64,000 bases of DNA from Dactylonectria macrodidyma. Lineage: Eukaryota; Ascomycota; Sordariomycetes; Hypocreales; Nectriaceae. Below the pieces are notes generated by a model. The model made no database searches, was not told where the DNA came from, and saw only the letters and a list, made by a program, of their open reading frames with translations. The translations under genes and the position numbers were made by a program. The stretch lies in NCBI GenBank assembly GCA_020744425.1, contig JAGMUV010000036.1:372001-436000 (forward strand), written 5' to 3'. Below are positions 9,878 through 20,737 of the stretch, one piece after another. Within the stretch, counting starts at the first letter, position 1, and each line of letters opens with the position of its first letter.

Positions 9878-11342
9878 ATGCAGCGCAAGCTTCTTGTGAT
9901 AGTGCTTCTACCAGCCTTTTGTTTTCTATTGATCTCCACGGGTCTATATCTCGGTCGCGATAACTTGACGAGGCTGTCCAATCTTTATCTTCCTCTCCAG
10001 CCCCAAGAGACGACTCTGACCTCAAGCCCGTCGAGCTGGACGACGATCGCAACGACGAGTACGACTCCCGAACAGACCGTCGCTGAAGTTGCGACAAGCA
10101 CAATACCTGCGCTTTCGACGAGCGACGCTGCTTCATCCCCGACCGCTTCGTCATCCTTGTCCATCGCAAATGGTGAGTACTTAGCTATTCTGCTCATGAC
10201 ACCAAGTCTCACAATGTTTAGGAACCATCCTCTCCGCTGACCGCATCTCTCCCTATGTCTCAGCCATCCTTGATCCCACCTCAACACAGCTTCCACGACT
10301 CGAATGCCCTGCCTTAGAAGCCAGCCGATATGACGTCCTACGAAAAGAACTGCATGGTAGACAACGGGATACGAACCAGCATGTCGATTACTTCTTCGCT
10401 CTCAACTTGCGTGATTGCAAAAAGCTTCTCCCACGCCTTCTGGGGAGTATTGTCGAGGTTGCTCTGTTCCTCGGACCTCATCGCTGTGCTCTTTCGATTG
10501 TGGAGGGAAACTCGCCCGATGGAACTGGTGATGTTCTTAACGCCTTGGGCCCCTTTCTCGAGGACGTTGGCCTTGCCTACTTTTACAATGGCTCTAAGAT
10601 CGACTCGACCAAAGGCCGAGGCGCGCGTATTCGGAAGCTAGCTCAGCTACGCAACCTAGCACTTGCGCTGCTATACAAAAAAGGAGTACAAGTAACGGAG
10701 GAGACTACTGTCCTCTTCATCAACGACGTGGCTGCGTGTCCTGAAGACCTTCTCGAGCTGGTGCTTCAGCGACGCAATCTAGGCGCCGACATGACCTGCG
10801 CAATGGACTGGACCTATGTCGGCGTTGACCCTACGTTCTACGATGTATGGGTTGCGCGTACTATACAGGGCACTCCATTCTTTGAGGTTGGTGAAGATGG
10901 AAACTGGAACTCGGCTTGGAACCTCTTTTGGAACGCACCAGAGACCAGGGCCCGGTATAACGCCCAGCTACCCTTTCAAGTCTTCGCCTGTTGGAATGGG
11001 GCGACTGCCTTCACGGCTGCTCCTCTCTTACACGGGCTGCGTTTCCGTGATGTCCGAGGCGACAAAGGCGAGTGTTTCCAGGGTGAGCCCCAGCTCTTCT
11101 GTAAGGATCTTTGGTGGAGGGGCTACCGCAAAATCGCCGTGGTTCCAGCCGTGAATCTTGAATACTCGAACGAGAAAGGAGCAGACATTAAACGGCAGAA
11201 GGGTTTTGTATCTGAAATTGTTCAGAAACAGGACGAGGACAGCACCTGGATTAACTGGATTTACGATGCCCCAGACCAAGTGAAATGTATGCCGGACTGG
11301 GGTCACCAGTCATGGCGCCCGTGGAACGAAACTCTGCGCTGA
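9878..11342 (+). CDS. CAP59/CMT1-family alpha-1,3-mannosyltransferase (GT69), two exons
   Basis: Exons 9878-10172 and 10222-11342, with a 49 nt GT..AG intron; the joined product is 471 aa. The start ATG at 9878 directly precedes a hydrophobic segment (about residues 5-27), so this is a type II Golgi-type membrane anchor followed by a Ser/Thr-rich stem. The catalytic part keeps the hallmarks of cryptococcal CMT1/CAP59-like enzymes: a core around FINDV, a conserved CAMDW block, a WNSAWN block and a Cys-containing segment. The family transfers mannose from GDP-mannose to glycans. No disabling change is seen, so the gene is probably functional. AATAAA at 11360-11365 is a plausible poly(A) signal. 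The family call is confident; the exact acceptor is unknown. Confidence 0.85.
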
Positions 11343-11365
11343 GAATTAGGCTCAGAGATAATAAA

Positions 11366-11937
11366 AATTGTAATACAATGTCATGCTATCCCAGAAAACG
11401 AGCGCTCAAGAATGCATGTTGAGAATGAGTTTTATTAACGGGCTGCAAACTTAGACGGCGATATTCATAGCAGGAGACAGCACCGGGGAGCTGAACTACG
11501 TCCTTAGATCAACATTGAGATAGCAGTCACCTCTGTTGCTGAACTAGGTGCTCAATACTTCCTTCCGTCTGGTTCTTTGAACCCAATTCAGATGGAATGG
11601 GCTTCAACTCGGTGCCCATATTCCTGCCACAATGTCCAAGAGTGCCCAATCGACCTTGATAAAGTCCACGGTGCGGCGACCGTACTGCAGCCCAGCTTCT
11701 GGCTTCTGGCCTATGCTATTGAGCTACCTCATTCACCAGCCTGCCCTCAAATTTCCCGGAGAGTAATCGCAGCAAAATGGCGTCCGCAATTGATTGGCTA
11801 CGCACCACGTCCCACCTGCAGGTGAGATGCTCTAAATTGTAAGCTGTGGGACGTGATCGAATTGTGGCCTAAAGGCGGGGCCGTGGCAGGGCCGGGTCGC
11901 TCGACCTGCTGCGTAGTATCCGTAGGTTGTCCTGAGC
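11366..11937. other. No gene seen
   Basis: Only short frames without recognisable motifs. It sits between the mannosyltransferase and the piggyBac relic and may include the missing downstream part of that relic in unrecognisable form. Confidence 0.4.
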
Positions 11938-12718
11938 TTAGCTCAATGTTATCACCAGCATCCACCAGCTCCTCCGTAGCAAGTCTGACTGGAGCTGAGC
12001 AAAACAGGCTGTCAGCCGCACGTAGGAGCTCCTGGCTTTAGGTATATGTAGGCGCAGGTAAAAGTCTACGCTGGTTGTGTGTTCTGGCGTTTCTTGAGAT
12101 GCATACCCAAGGCTTGCCCATCGCAGGTATCTGCGGGGTATATGCTGAGACCACTTTTCGACCCGAAGGTAGGCTTTTTCGGCAGTATTATGCTGGTCGA
12201 AGTCTGAATAGTCGCAGAGACGGAAATATCGCCACAGCTGCTGAAATCGATTCAAGGGCATATGTCCAAGGATAGTAAGGCGCGACGCCGTTGGGCTTAA
12301 AGGGCTTCCAGAAGTCCGTCATGGCGTTTTCCTTGTTATTTTGCATACAAATGACCATGCCGATGAAGACGTATACCTCGTCCGCCGTCACAGGACGCCA
12401 TTTCGCAAGCCGGCTCGGTGTGGCGCCCTCGCTCGAAATCAGGGATTCGACCTGGGTATTCGTGGCAGCAGCCCATTCTTCAACTAGAAAAACAGGGAAA
12501 AAAGCTTGGAAAATAGCCAAAGGGCTCAATGGAAGGTCTCGTACGACGGGCTCGCGACTGTCCATCTTCAGAGGTCGAAATCTCGTGCCTTTTTCGGTCG
12601 TAGGTTCGATATTTGGACGAAATGTGCCGCCGGGGTCGGTAGGGTCATTTTGGGCAAAAGAAGTAGGGCAAGTGTCGTCTGTAGCCGTCATATTTTTTGA
12701 CTTTTGCTGGACTCGCAT
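11938..12718 (-). pseudogene. piggyBac-type transposase, N-terminal fragment with frameshift
   Basis: From the ATG at 12718 one frame encodes a region typical of fungal piggyBac-like transposases (DDE_Tnp_1_7): a low-complexity N terminus, then blocks such as FFPVFLVEEW and ADEVYVFIGM. The homology then moves to another frame near 12250 (PLNRFQQLWRYF.., KVEKWSQHI-like), so a frameshift breaks the gene. The catalytic Asp-rich core and the C-terminal zinc-binding region are absent. TTAA target duplications could not be identified. Its upstream side directly abuts LINE sequence at about 12803, suggesting it inserted into, or recombined with, the LINE. Confidence 0.7.
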
Positions 12719-12802
12719 GGCAAAACACGGGATTTTACAGTACAAAATCTGTTGTTTTGCCCATGTGTTTACACTGTTTCGATACATAACGCGAGTCATC
12801 CC

Positions 12803-13754
12803 AGTGTGCCTTCTTCTGTGTCCTGATCGCGTCATGGTATTCTTTGCCTGCTTCCATGGCTCTCTTTTCCAGATCCGGCGACCTTTGGCCTCTTCGGCGT
12901 TGTGATCTTGCCTGGTTTCTCCAGTACGTGTATGCCCGTCGAAGTCGGGTTAGATCTGTCGTCCACCACCTCTTCGCGTGCGGACGTGGCTTTGCTAACG
13001 GCACTCCCATGTGGCCGTCCGTTTGGGTCTGCACACTGCCATCCCATGGCAGCCATCGGAGCCTCTCCTCTACTCTTTCTCTGATCGCTATCCACGGTGC
13101 GTTCCCGAACAGCCGTCGTTCGTCGGTTCTCCTTTCCGGCACACTGAGGTCGAACTCAGTTCGGATTGTTCTGTGATCTGAACCATGTTCCGTCGGGTGG
13201 ATCCCGCATGCTACCATCTCCTCAGCCAACTCGGCTGACACCAGTATCAAGTCTATCGTGCTTGAGTGTTCCGTGTTCTCCCACGTTTTCGTCCCTCGGG
13301 GGAGAAGGCTAAGTAAGCTGTGCTCCTCCATGAGACCGACAATCGGCTCTGCCTCACCTTGTCTCCTGCCTGTCACCTCGTCTCCTCCCCAGAGATGGTC
13401 GTGACGATTGAAGTCGCCCGCTAGGATCACGTCCGCTCTTCTCCCTGATGCGTTGCGGAACGTCGTCATATGGGTATACAACATCTCCATTGTCGCCAGC
13501 AGCATCTCCTCGTTTTTCCCGTCCACGTACACCGAGATCACCAGCACATCCCTGTCAGGGAGTCGCAGCGCCGCCCCCATTTAGTCTGCTGACGCCATCG
13601 GGATCTGTTCCGCCTCTATGTCTCGTCGAATCCATAGCATGCTACGGATCGGTTCAGCAACAGCCAGCACTGCATACTGCTAAAGGTCCTATTCGTTCAT
13701 CATGCTTAGTTGGGCCACGTCTCTATTTCGTACGTTGAGTTGGAATATTTGCAT
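12803..13754 (-). pseudogene. LINE (Tad1-like) ORF2, endonuclease part only
   Basis: Starting at the ATG at 13754 the frame encodes an APE-type endonuclease: LNVR near the start, AGDFNRHD, a TIDLI block and HGSDHR toward the end. These are catalytic landmarks of exo-endo-phos nickases that open the target site for non-LTR retrotransposition. Three stop codons interrupt it: TAG at 13689-13691, TAG at 13680-13682 and a TAA near 13580. The frame is cut at about 12803, where piggyBac-linked sequence begins, so reverse transcriptase and RNase H are missing here. Its start lies one base after the stop of ORF1. Confidence 0.8.
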
Positions 13755-13755
13755 C

Positions 13756-14205
13756 TTAGTGACGGTATGCACCACCTTGTTCACTTCGTGCACGGCAGTC
13801 TCGGCTGAACGCTTCGTGCGGCCCTCCGCAGATAGCACATGATGGCTCTGCGACCTGGCATTTCCTGTGCTGGTGTCCTTGCTGCGCACACCTTCCCCAT
13901 ACCTGCTCCTTCTTGCACGCGAATGCTTTGTGGCCAATGTTCCAGCACTTGTAGCACTGAACTGGTCCTTGGCGCCGCTCAAAGGCGCTGGTGCTGGCAG
14001 ACTCCCCGGCCAGGTGAAAGTATCCCTCCTCCAGGAGTCGTTTCGCGTCGTGTCCTATCGTTACGTAGATCACCATTGACCCGTACGTCTTGCCGTTCTC
14101 CCTGTCGCTGAGCCAGTGGATCTTGGCAATGGTTACCGGTACATCGTTCTCCTTGCCTGGTGCCTCTGCGGCCCCCGGTAGTACTTTGCCAGAATCAATT
14201 CAGGA
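13756..14205 (-). pseudogene. LINE ORF1 (gag-like) C-terminal part with zinc knuckles
   Basis: An open stretch of about 150 codons, 5'-truncated at 14205 where pogo sequence begins. It ends in three zinc-knuckle motifs: a full CX2CX4HX4C (CYKC..GH..AC), a second whose first Cys is replaced by Trp (W-G-R-C), and a third shorter CX2CX3H..C type. Such ORF1 proteins coat LINE RNA. The TAA stop at 13756-13758 is followed one base later by the ORF2 ATG, a stop-restart arrangement that fits translational coupling. Confidence 0.75.
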
Positions 14206-14663
14206 CTAACCATTACACGTACGGGCAGTGTGTTCAAAGGACCTGCATTTACTACACCTTGGTGGCGCACAACGTCTTGGGGCACTTAGCTCCTGCTCCT
14301 CTTCTATCCGTCGTTTGACCCGCTCCTCTTCTTCTCGCCGTCGCTTGGTCTGCTCATCTTCCTTCACTCGTCGTCGCTTGACTCGCTCCTCTTCCTCTTC
14401 TCGACGTCGCTTAACCTGCTCTTCTTCTTCTTCTCGCCGTCGCTTTATCCTAGTTGCACCTTGTGCAACCAACAGAGTCCCCCCTTCGCTAATGTATTCA
14501 CGGCGTTATTCTTTTTTCTGCTTTTGCCGTAGGTTTCCTGATCGTAGTTATCGGTTTTCGTTAGTAAGGAGGGCGGCGCTATGCATGGCCATTTAACAGC
14601 TTTTGATAAGCTGGTTGATAGCTTGTGAGACTGATGAGTCTGGGATTTGTGGCCGGCGTTCAA
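14206..14663 (-). pseudogene. pogo/Fot1-type transposase, C-terminal fragment with three TAA stops
   Basis: The frame encodes the typical tail of fungal pogo-class (DDE_1) transposases: a segment resembling the usual block before HSAALL, then a repeated Lys/Arg-Glu tract (about 14290-14445 as tandem KRRREEEE-type units) and a final zinc knuckle CSKC..EH..TC. Three in-frame TAA codons (14593-14595, 14548-14550, 14506-14508) stand where family members usually have Gln, so each fits CAA to TAA. The DDE core is absent. LINE sequence begins at its 3' end. Confidence 0.75.
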
Positions 14664-15085
14664 GAAGCCTTTTGGTATAAGTATTAAGCTAGTTAATATT
14701 ATACGGGGTCTTGTAAGATTCCAGCCTCTTGTGGGGGCTTGGAGTATTCTTTATCACCGTGATCGTTACTCACTCTGTCAACCTGAACTTGTAATCGCGA
14801 TACCGGTACAATCCTCTCGGGGCCACGACAGACACACCAGCTGGTTCAACGGATGGGTGGCATTCGTTCAGTCCGACACTATACGTGCGATTAGGCTCCA
14901 GCCTGCGCCCAATTGGTAGATTTCGCCCATTGGCTTCTTTGTTGTCATTTTCATGCACACGCTTTGGCCTGATATGCATGAAGTCGGCTCAGTGAGCCAA
15001 TCCGTTAACATCAAGGTTTCCACCAAATTGCCAAGGACAAACAGCTTCGCACCGTCGTCATGATAAGACATATAGTAATTAGAAA
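14664..15085. other. No gene seen
   Basis: Short frames only. Nothing recognisable between the pogo fragment and the 3' end of the hydrolase pseudogene. Confidence 0.4.
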
Positions 15086-16088
15086 TCAATCCTCAAGCGT
15101 GGCCAAGAAATCGCCGACCCTCTTCGCAAACCACTTCTGTGCCTCTGGTTCTGCGACCGTGTGGCTCGCCCCTGGAATCACTCCCGACAGAGGGCTGACC
15201 ATAGCGCTGGCTTTCTGATATCTCTTGTTCAACGCCGCCTGGTCAACTCTGTCCGGCACACACTCATCCTCGGCTGAGTGGAGGGCTAAGACGGGTTTCT
15301 GGAACCGCGCCCAGAAGTTGGAAATTGTTTCATCGTCGAAGTCGTCTGAGAAGTAATCATCGTCACCCCTACACACGCAGATCAGTTACTTCGGTTCTGT
15401 TGCAGCGATAATGTTGGTGGTGCCATCATACCCCTTTGCGGTGAGAGACTGGAACCGATAGGCAGAAATCGGGGCGTTGAGCACCGAGGGTATCATGTCC
15501 ATCGGCATAACGTCGTCCGCCTTCCCCTCAGCAATCATCTTTGCTGCCAAGTCTAGACTCGGCTGGGGGTTTGGCATCACCAGTTCGAATGCCTCTCTGT
15601 CAGAGACGCAACCTTGCATGATGAAGGCATCTACCGGCGCATTGCCATGCTTGGCGTAGTCGGCGTATTCCATGCAGTCCTAGAATCCGTATCAGCATCC
15701 ATGATCTGCATACAAATTTTTAAAAAGCACAAGCATACCTGGCAGCCAGTTGAATGACCCAGCAGCACAATCTTCTCCTTACCCAGTCCTCGAAGTACTT
15801 GACAAGTGCGGAAATGTCGGCCACGTCGTTGCTCAGGTTGGATGTGCCAAAGCCAATGAACGAACTTCTCAATCGGAACTCGAAAATAGAGAAATCCGAA
15901 TCCTAGGCATCCTCCAGATGTTTTGCAATGGTGCGGATCGAGGGCAGAGTATGCGGGCCGTCGCCGAGGCCACCAATGACAACGAGTGCGTTGCGAGCCG
16001 ATGTCGGTCCAATTTCGTATGCACACGACCTCCGGACTAGGGATTCGTAGGGGTGAACAACAACTTGAAAGGGGCCAGAGGGAGGCAT
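15086..16088 (-). pseudogene. DUF1749-like alpha/beta hydrolase, broken
   Basis: A three-exon gene can be traced: exon 1 from the ATG at 16088, intron 15680-15738, exon 2, intron 15369-15431, exon 3 to the stop at 15086. Across the introns the protein follows the fungal DUF1749 (PF08538) alpha/beta-hydrolase pattern: GGLGDG near the N terminus, the nucleophile elbow GHSTGCQ, an acid region (HSAEDECVP) and a C-terminal His (GASHTV). Two defects break it: an in-frame TAG at 15903-15905, and a one-base shift near 15795 just before the nucleophile elbow. Both introns retain proper borders, so decay is recent. Substrate unknown. Confidence 0.7.
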
Positions 16089-16415
16089 GGCGGAGATAGT
16101 TATAGCGACTCGGATGGTGATGCTTGATGGTGACTGTCAAACGGGAGCTCGGGAGTGCCAGCTTGAGCTTTATAGCGTACAAAGGCAGCGGGGTGTCTCG
16201 ATTTAGCTTACCAGGTGATAGCTTAGCTTGCGCAGACCACTGTACATACGTATGTAACTGTTTGATTACCTACACCGGGGTTCCAAAAGTCCTGCAGCAG
16301 CCCCACTTACACCACCACCCTGACCGGAACACATAGAATAAAGATACCAATTCCACAGGCTACAGACTAGCTACAATAAAAGTAACTACATTTTGGATTC
16401 CTCAGAGGCGTGGCT

Positions 16416-17611
16416 TTAATATTTTGTATACCAACCCTTGGTTTTGCGACAGGCCTCGATCCTCCGCGGCATTGACTCTAGCAGACCCTGAATGAAGTCC
16501 TGAGGGATAGCTTCCCACGCCGCTTCTAAGCACGCTTTAAATTTTGCAATATCAGCTGCGATTTTCTTCAATTTGGAAACCCAGGGGAACATTCTATAGA
16601 GATCTCTCTTTAGTCTGGCCCAGACGTGCTCAATTGGGTTTAAATCGGGGCTGTGGGGAGGCTAGTTAATAAGAGAGATTCTGTGCTTAAGCAGGAAGCT
16701 CATCGAGACTTTTGATGTGTGGATTCCGGCATTATCTTGTTGGAAATGCCGGGTGCTATTATAATCAGGAAGAAGACCAGAAGTCAGAGCTTTAATATAG
16801 CTATTAGATGAGTAGCCACCGTGCTTAGAGGCTGTGTCTCGGGTCATACCGGTAATAACCAGTTTGCTTCGGCTCTCCTTGCAAATTGCACCCCACACCA
16901 TTATCGTCACATCTCCCTTGCTATGAGCTGTTTTATTAATGAATTTTGGGTTATAGATCTTATGAGTGAACCTCTAGACCCAGGTGCCCGGACTAGCGCT
17001 GCCATTTTGAGTAGAGCACTCATCAGAGAAGATAACCTAAGGTGTGTAAGTAGGTAATGCGTATAGTAGCAGACGAGGGCATCTTAAATACTTAGTCATA
17101 CCTCACCCAATTCTTCTTCTCTTTTCGCCCAGTTACGCGTAAATTGAAGCCGCTGAGCTGCATCTTCCTTTCGTAAAAAGATCCTCTTCCTAGCTTGCCA
17201 TTTGCGCAGGTTAACCTCATTTAAAGTCTGGCGGACAGTCGTGTCGCTGACCCTAAGACTCAGGTCATCCACCAAGTCCTTCCTTGAGACGCTTTCATCC
17301 TGTCGTATAGCGTGAATAATAGCCCTTTTCGCCCGAGGCGTTAGACTTGGGGGATGCCCGGACTGAGGGCTAGGATCGACTGATGCTGTTGTCTCGAGCC
17401 GTTGAAGCAGACGGCTGATTGTGGCTGTTGTAACCCCAAAACGCGTCGTGACTACACTCCTTTTCTCTCCAGCTTGTATGGCCGCAATAATAGCCGTACG
17501 AAGCTCGGGGCTAGTTTGTTGTCTTCCTTGGCGATTTCCAGATATTATACAGACGTCCCTTCCAAAAGTTCTTGCTCGCGCTAAAGACACTAGTGTCGCG
17601 GGAAGAAGCAA
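16416..17611 (-). pseudogene. Tc1-like transposase (DD34E) with intron and two TAG stops
   Basis: Coding similarity runs the full length: N-terminal double helix-turn-helix (about 17540-17260), a 65 nt intron at 17037-17101, then the catalytic core. Catalytic residues are in FSDE (first Asp), QDNAG (second Asp) and SPDLNPIEH (Glu); 34 residues separate the last two, the DD34E signature of Tc1. TAG codons at 16974-16976 and 16662-16664 sit where Trp is expected, each fitting TGG to TAG. The N-terminal frame lacks a convincing ATG; the reading above starts at a TTG. Terminal inverted repeats were not resolved. Confidence 0.8.
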
Positions 17612-17649
17612 ATTAGCGTGTGGAATGTATAGTGAGATTCCCGAGGTCT

Positions 17650-17965
17650 CTACGCCCTTGTCCGACCGTCCTTATTTTCATTTCCTCCCCCTAATCTGAT
17701 GATTTCTTCTATATGCCGAGGGATACGTTCAATCCAAGCCTGAATAGCTTCCTGTGGCATCTCTTCCCAAGCAGCTTTCCAAGCTCTGGTTGCTTCATGC
17801 CGTGACTTAGGGGCTCCTTTCCTCGTAGTCCGTCTCTTCATCCATGGCCAAGCTGGCTCGATAGCATTAAGGTCCGGGGAATTCCCACACCATAGCAGCC
17901 GCATAATGCTATTCGCATCATAACATCGTTGCTGGATATAGTGACTGTGGGCGGGAGCTTTATCT
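17650..17965 (-). pseudogene. DDE_3/Tc1-type transposase, C-terminal fragment
   Basis: A short frame encodes the last part of a second, different Tc1-class transposase: EDKAPAH (second catalytic Asp), then SPDLNAIEPAW 34 residues later, followed by the usual Trp-rich C-terminal helices. It starts abruptly at about 17965, where pogo-type sequence takes over, so it is a truncated piece in a chimeric junction. Confidence 0.7.
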
Positions 17966-18097
17966 TCTTACGCCATTAAGCTTGCTGCGTAAGGTTGAAT
18001 AAGGAACTCTGCGCTGATTGGCTGCTTTTCGCATTGATATGCCATTTTTCACATCTTGAATAGCTGCTTGAAGGTCTTCTTGGGTGTATTTAGGCAT
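17966..18097 (-). pseudogene. pogo-type transposase N-terminal psq helix-turn-helix fragment
   Basis: From the ATG at 18097, 43 codons encode a pipsqueak-type DNA-binding domain (start MPKYTQEDL, later RKAA..RRVPYSTL). This is the usual start of fungal pogo transposases. The frame ends where the Tc1-type C-terminal fragment begins, so the two were joined by deletion or insertion. Confidence 0.65.
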
Positions 18098-18612
18098 AAA
18101 AAATAAGGTTATGAGGTTGAATTTGTTGAATTGGAGGCCTATAACCTAGAGTAGCAGCTGTACTTGTTGAATAGTGGCAAAAGGAAGCTCATGGAAGTAG
18201 CTTGAAAGGCTGATAAATATTGTCATCTTTGATGACAGTTGCCACCTATTGCCACAGGCTTTGCAGGCGGCTTCCAGTTGATTCCACATAGCACAGAAAA
18301 GGCATATACCATGCGGTACCCTTCTACCGATAAGACCCCTCTACCGATAAGCAAAAAAAAGTTTCCCCATACAAAATGCCCAATTTCACTTATACGGTGC
18401 TTGGCCAAAATTGAAGTTATTTACATAAAACAAGCTATGTCTTATTGAGAGTTTCATGCTGTTTCGTATTATGCTATTCTTTTTACGTTATATAGGCGGT
18501 TTGGCCGCATGGCACTATTGCAAAATTTCTATCAATGCCTCCTCCACGAACAGTCCTCCCCAAAGCTTGTAGGATTTTTATCTACACCAGCCTTCCATAA
18601 TCGCCTTGAAAA

Positions 18613-20354
18613 ATGCCTCGAGCGTCTTACACAGAGGATGACATTATTGAAGCAATATTGGATGTCACAGATAACGGCCTCTCCCAGAACCAATCCGCCC
18701 AGAAGCATGGCATCCCTCAGCCGACTCTTTCGGACTGATTAAGAGGTGTACCGCCAAAGTCTGAGGTCACCCATCCTGCCCAGCTGTTATCCAAGTCTCG
18801 GGAGTCCAGATTAGTTGCCTGGATACTAAGACAAGAGGCCTTGGGCTATGCTCCTTCTCACAGTCAAGTTCGCACCACCGTCGCTGCCGTCCTACGACAG
18901 CAAGGCAGGGAACGGCCTATCGGTGTACATTGGCTAGCAAGGTTCATGAAACGCCATCCGTCCATAAAGACGAAGATAGGAAAACGTCAGGAGGCGTCGA
19001 GGTTCAACTGTTTTACCCCGATCGCGGTCAATTGGTACTTTAGTATTCGGGAGAGAGAATATGGCTGGATCAAGCCTGAGAACACTGTTAATGTTGATGA
19101 GGGCGGTATAATGGCCGGATTTAGTGAGTATTTCACCTTTTTCTCATTAAATTAACTAACCAATTGCGAAACTAGGCTTGGATTCCTTGGTTATCGGCAG
19201 CAGCGATCCTAAGAGGAAGGCCTTCCTCAAAGGGTCTCAGTCCCGCACTTGGACTAGCTTTCTCGAAGCGGAGACTGCAACTGGCCGTCTTCTGAGGCCC
19301 GGGATTATCTTCAAAGGTAAAGAGCTTCAGCAACAGTGGTTTATCGATGAGCTCCGGGGGGTGGCCGACTGGTATTTTATCACGTCCGACAACGGCTGGA
19401 CAGACGACCATATCGCAGTCGAGTGGCTCAAAGAGGTCTATCTACCCCAAACACAACCAGAAGATGAGTATGATGCGAAGCTTATCATAGTAGATGATCA
19501 TCGAAGCCATGTATCTGTGCATATCTGCCTGTTCCGAACCTGCTGAATCAAAAATGTCGCTGACTCATAATCCAGGATGAGTGGATGGCTACGTGCTTTT
19601 TGAACAACGTGTATTGCTGTTACCTGCCGGCTCACTGCTCCCATGGCCTACAGCCACTCGACAATGGCCCATTCAATGCATCCAAGACTGCCTATCGCAA
19701 AGAACTCCAAAAGCGGACAAGCCTGACCGATTCTGCACCGGTGGACAAGGTCAACTTCATCAAGGCCTATGCCAAAGCCACGGAAGTGGGCATGACGAAG
19801 GAAAACATCCTTCGGGCTGGAGTGTGACTGGAAACTGGCCTATATCACGACGGAAAGCGCTCATACATCCAGAGATTCAGCCAGACAAGAAGGAAACGAC
19901 GCCTACATCAGACGGCCTCAGCGACGGGCAACGCGACTCTGATAACACGCCAAAGACCAGCCGTCATATCAGGGATCTGGGGAAGAATAAGACTCCTTCA
20001 ACAAGAAGACGGTATTCTGTGATATCGAAAGGGTTTGAAGCACAAGAGTCAAAGATCGCCTCGCTAAGCTCAAGAGTAGCCAGTTTAGAGGAGGAAGTCG
20101 GGCGGTTGAGCAGAGGCAAGAAGAGAAAGGCGATACCGAATCCCAACAGGAGGTTCATGACACTAGCCGAGGCTCTAGTGGCTGGTGACGCTATTTCAGA
20201 GCCAAACCAAGCAGGTGAAGAAACAGAGGCTGTTGAGGAAGTGATCGAGATGGGAGGAGTGGAAGAAGATGAGGGTTCAAATTCGGAGGCGGAAGAGTTG
20301 CCTGTCACACGCACCCGCGCAGGCCGCGCAGTTAAAAAACCAAGGAAATATTAA
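18613..20354 (+). pseudogene. pogo transposase A (psq HTH, CENP-B-type HTH, DDE_1), inactivated
   Basis: Exons run from the ATG at 18613, with introns 19124-19175 and 19517-19575. Order: psq helix-turn-helix; CENP-B/Tc5-type DNA-binding domain (GYAPSHSQ onward); DDE core with NVDEGG (first Asp), VDDH (second Asp) and PLDNG (third Asp); then a charged C-terminal tail with a probable coiled coil and a basic end (VKKPRK). Two defects: TGA at 18736-18738, where an Arg CGA codon would fit, and a one-base shift near 19815. Catalytic Asp residues are retained. Closest relatives in the window are copies B and C. Confidence 0.85.
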
Positions 20355-20503
20355 AATACATTCGATTCCGAGCGGAAAGAGAGGAACCAACTTGTTTTTC
20401 GTATTTCTGGTGACTCTTTGTGAAGGGGTTGAAAAATAGCAGTTTGTATGGGGAAACTTTTTTTTTGCTTATCGGTAGAGGGGTCTTATCGGTGGAGGGG
20501 TAT

Positions 20504-20638
20504 TGTTACGGCTTGGTCCCCGTAAGCTCTATAAGGCAGCTAGTGCACCTGCTTGATTGCTACAATTGCGATCAAGGCCCAATCTTTTGCCCTGTGGGGT
20601 AACGGTCTAGGTGCCCGTTACTGTGACTAGCCGTCACA
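20504..20638 (+). repeat. Solo LTR beta inside pogo A
   Basis: 135 bp starting TGTTACGG and ending CCGTCACA, flanked by perfect 5 bp duplications GGTAT (20499-20503 and 20639-20643). Removing it and one GGTAT restores the right terminal repeat of pogo A, which confirms the call. It includes a CTCTATAAGG TATA-like motif. Orientation is assigned arbitrarily. Confidence 0.88.
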
Positions 20639-20737
20639 GGTATCGCATGGTAGAGCTTGCTCCAAAACCTCAAGCAGCAAGTGGGGACAAGTCACACACA
20701 ACACATGAATACAAGCAATTCACCCCAACATCTGACA

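Larger units (their letters stand above)
18309..20650 (+). mobile_element. pogo-class element A
   Basis: Ends are CCATGCGGTACC on the left and its near-complement GGTATCGCATGG on the right, with TA on both sides (18307-18308 and 20651-20652). The empty site is seen directly in the LTR copy at 59595-59596, which proves the boundaries. Inside the terminal repeat the motif CTACCGATAAG occurs twice, followed by an A-run and a GTTTCCCCATAC block; these recur inverted near 20440-20500. TA target and DDE_1 transposase fit the pogo/Fot class. The right terminal repeat is split by solo LTR beta. Confidence 0.88.
18165..20737 (+). repeat. Solo LTR alpha, interrupted copy
   Basis: A TG..CA sequence (TGTTGAATAG.. 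to ..ATCTGACA) that matches the intact solo LTR at 59453-59684 over its whole length once the insertion 18309-20650 and one TA are removed. Flanks are GTACT and CTACT, an imperfect 5 bp target-site duplication. No internal retrotransposon genes remain, as expected after LTR-LTR recombination. Confidence 0.8.

Noticed and set aside
14206..14472. Stand-alone KRRREEEE-repeat protein with zinc knuckle
   Set aside because: Upstream frame and the knuckle match the tail of pogo transposases.
18509..18560. Second pogo terminus at GGCCGCATGG
   Set aside because: No inverted partner and no TA empty site; the proven end is 18309.
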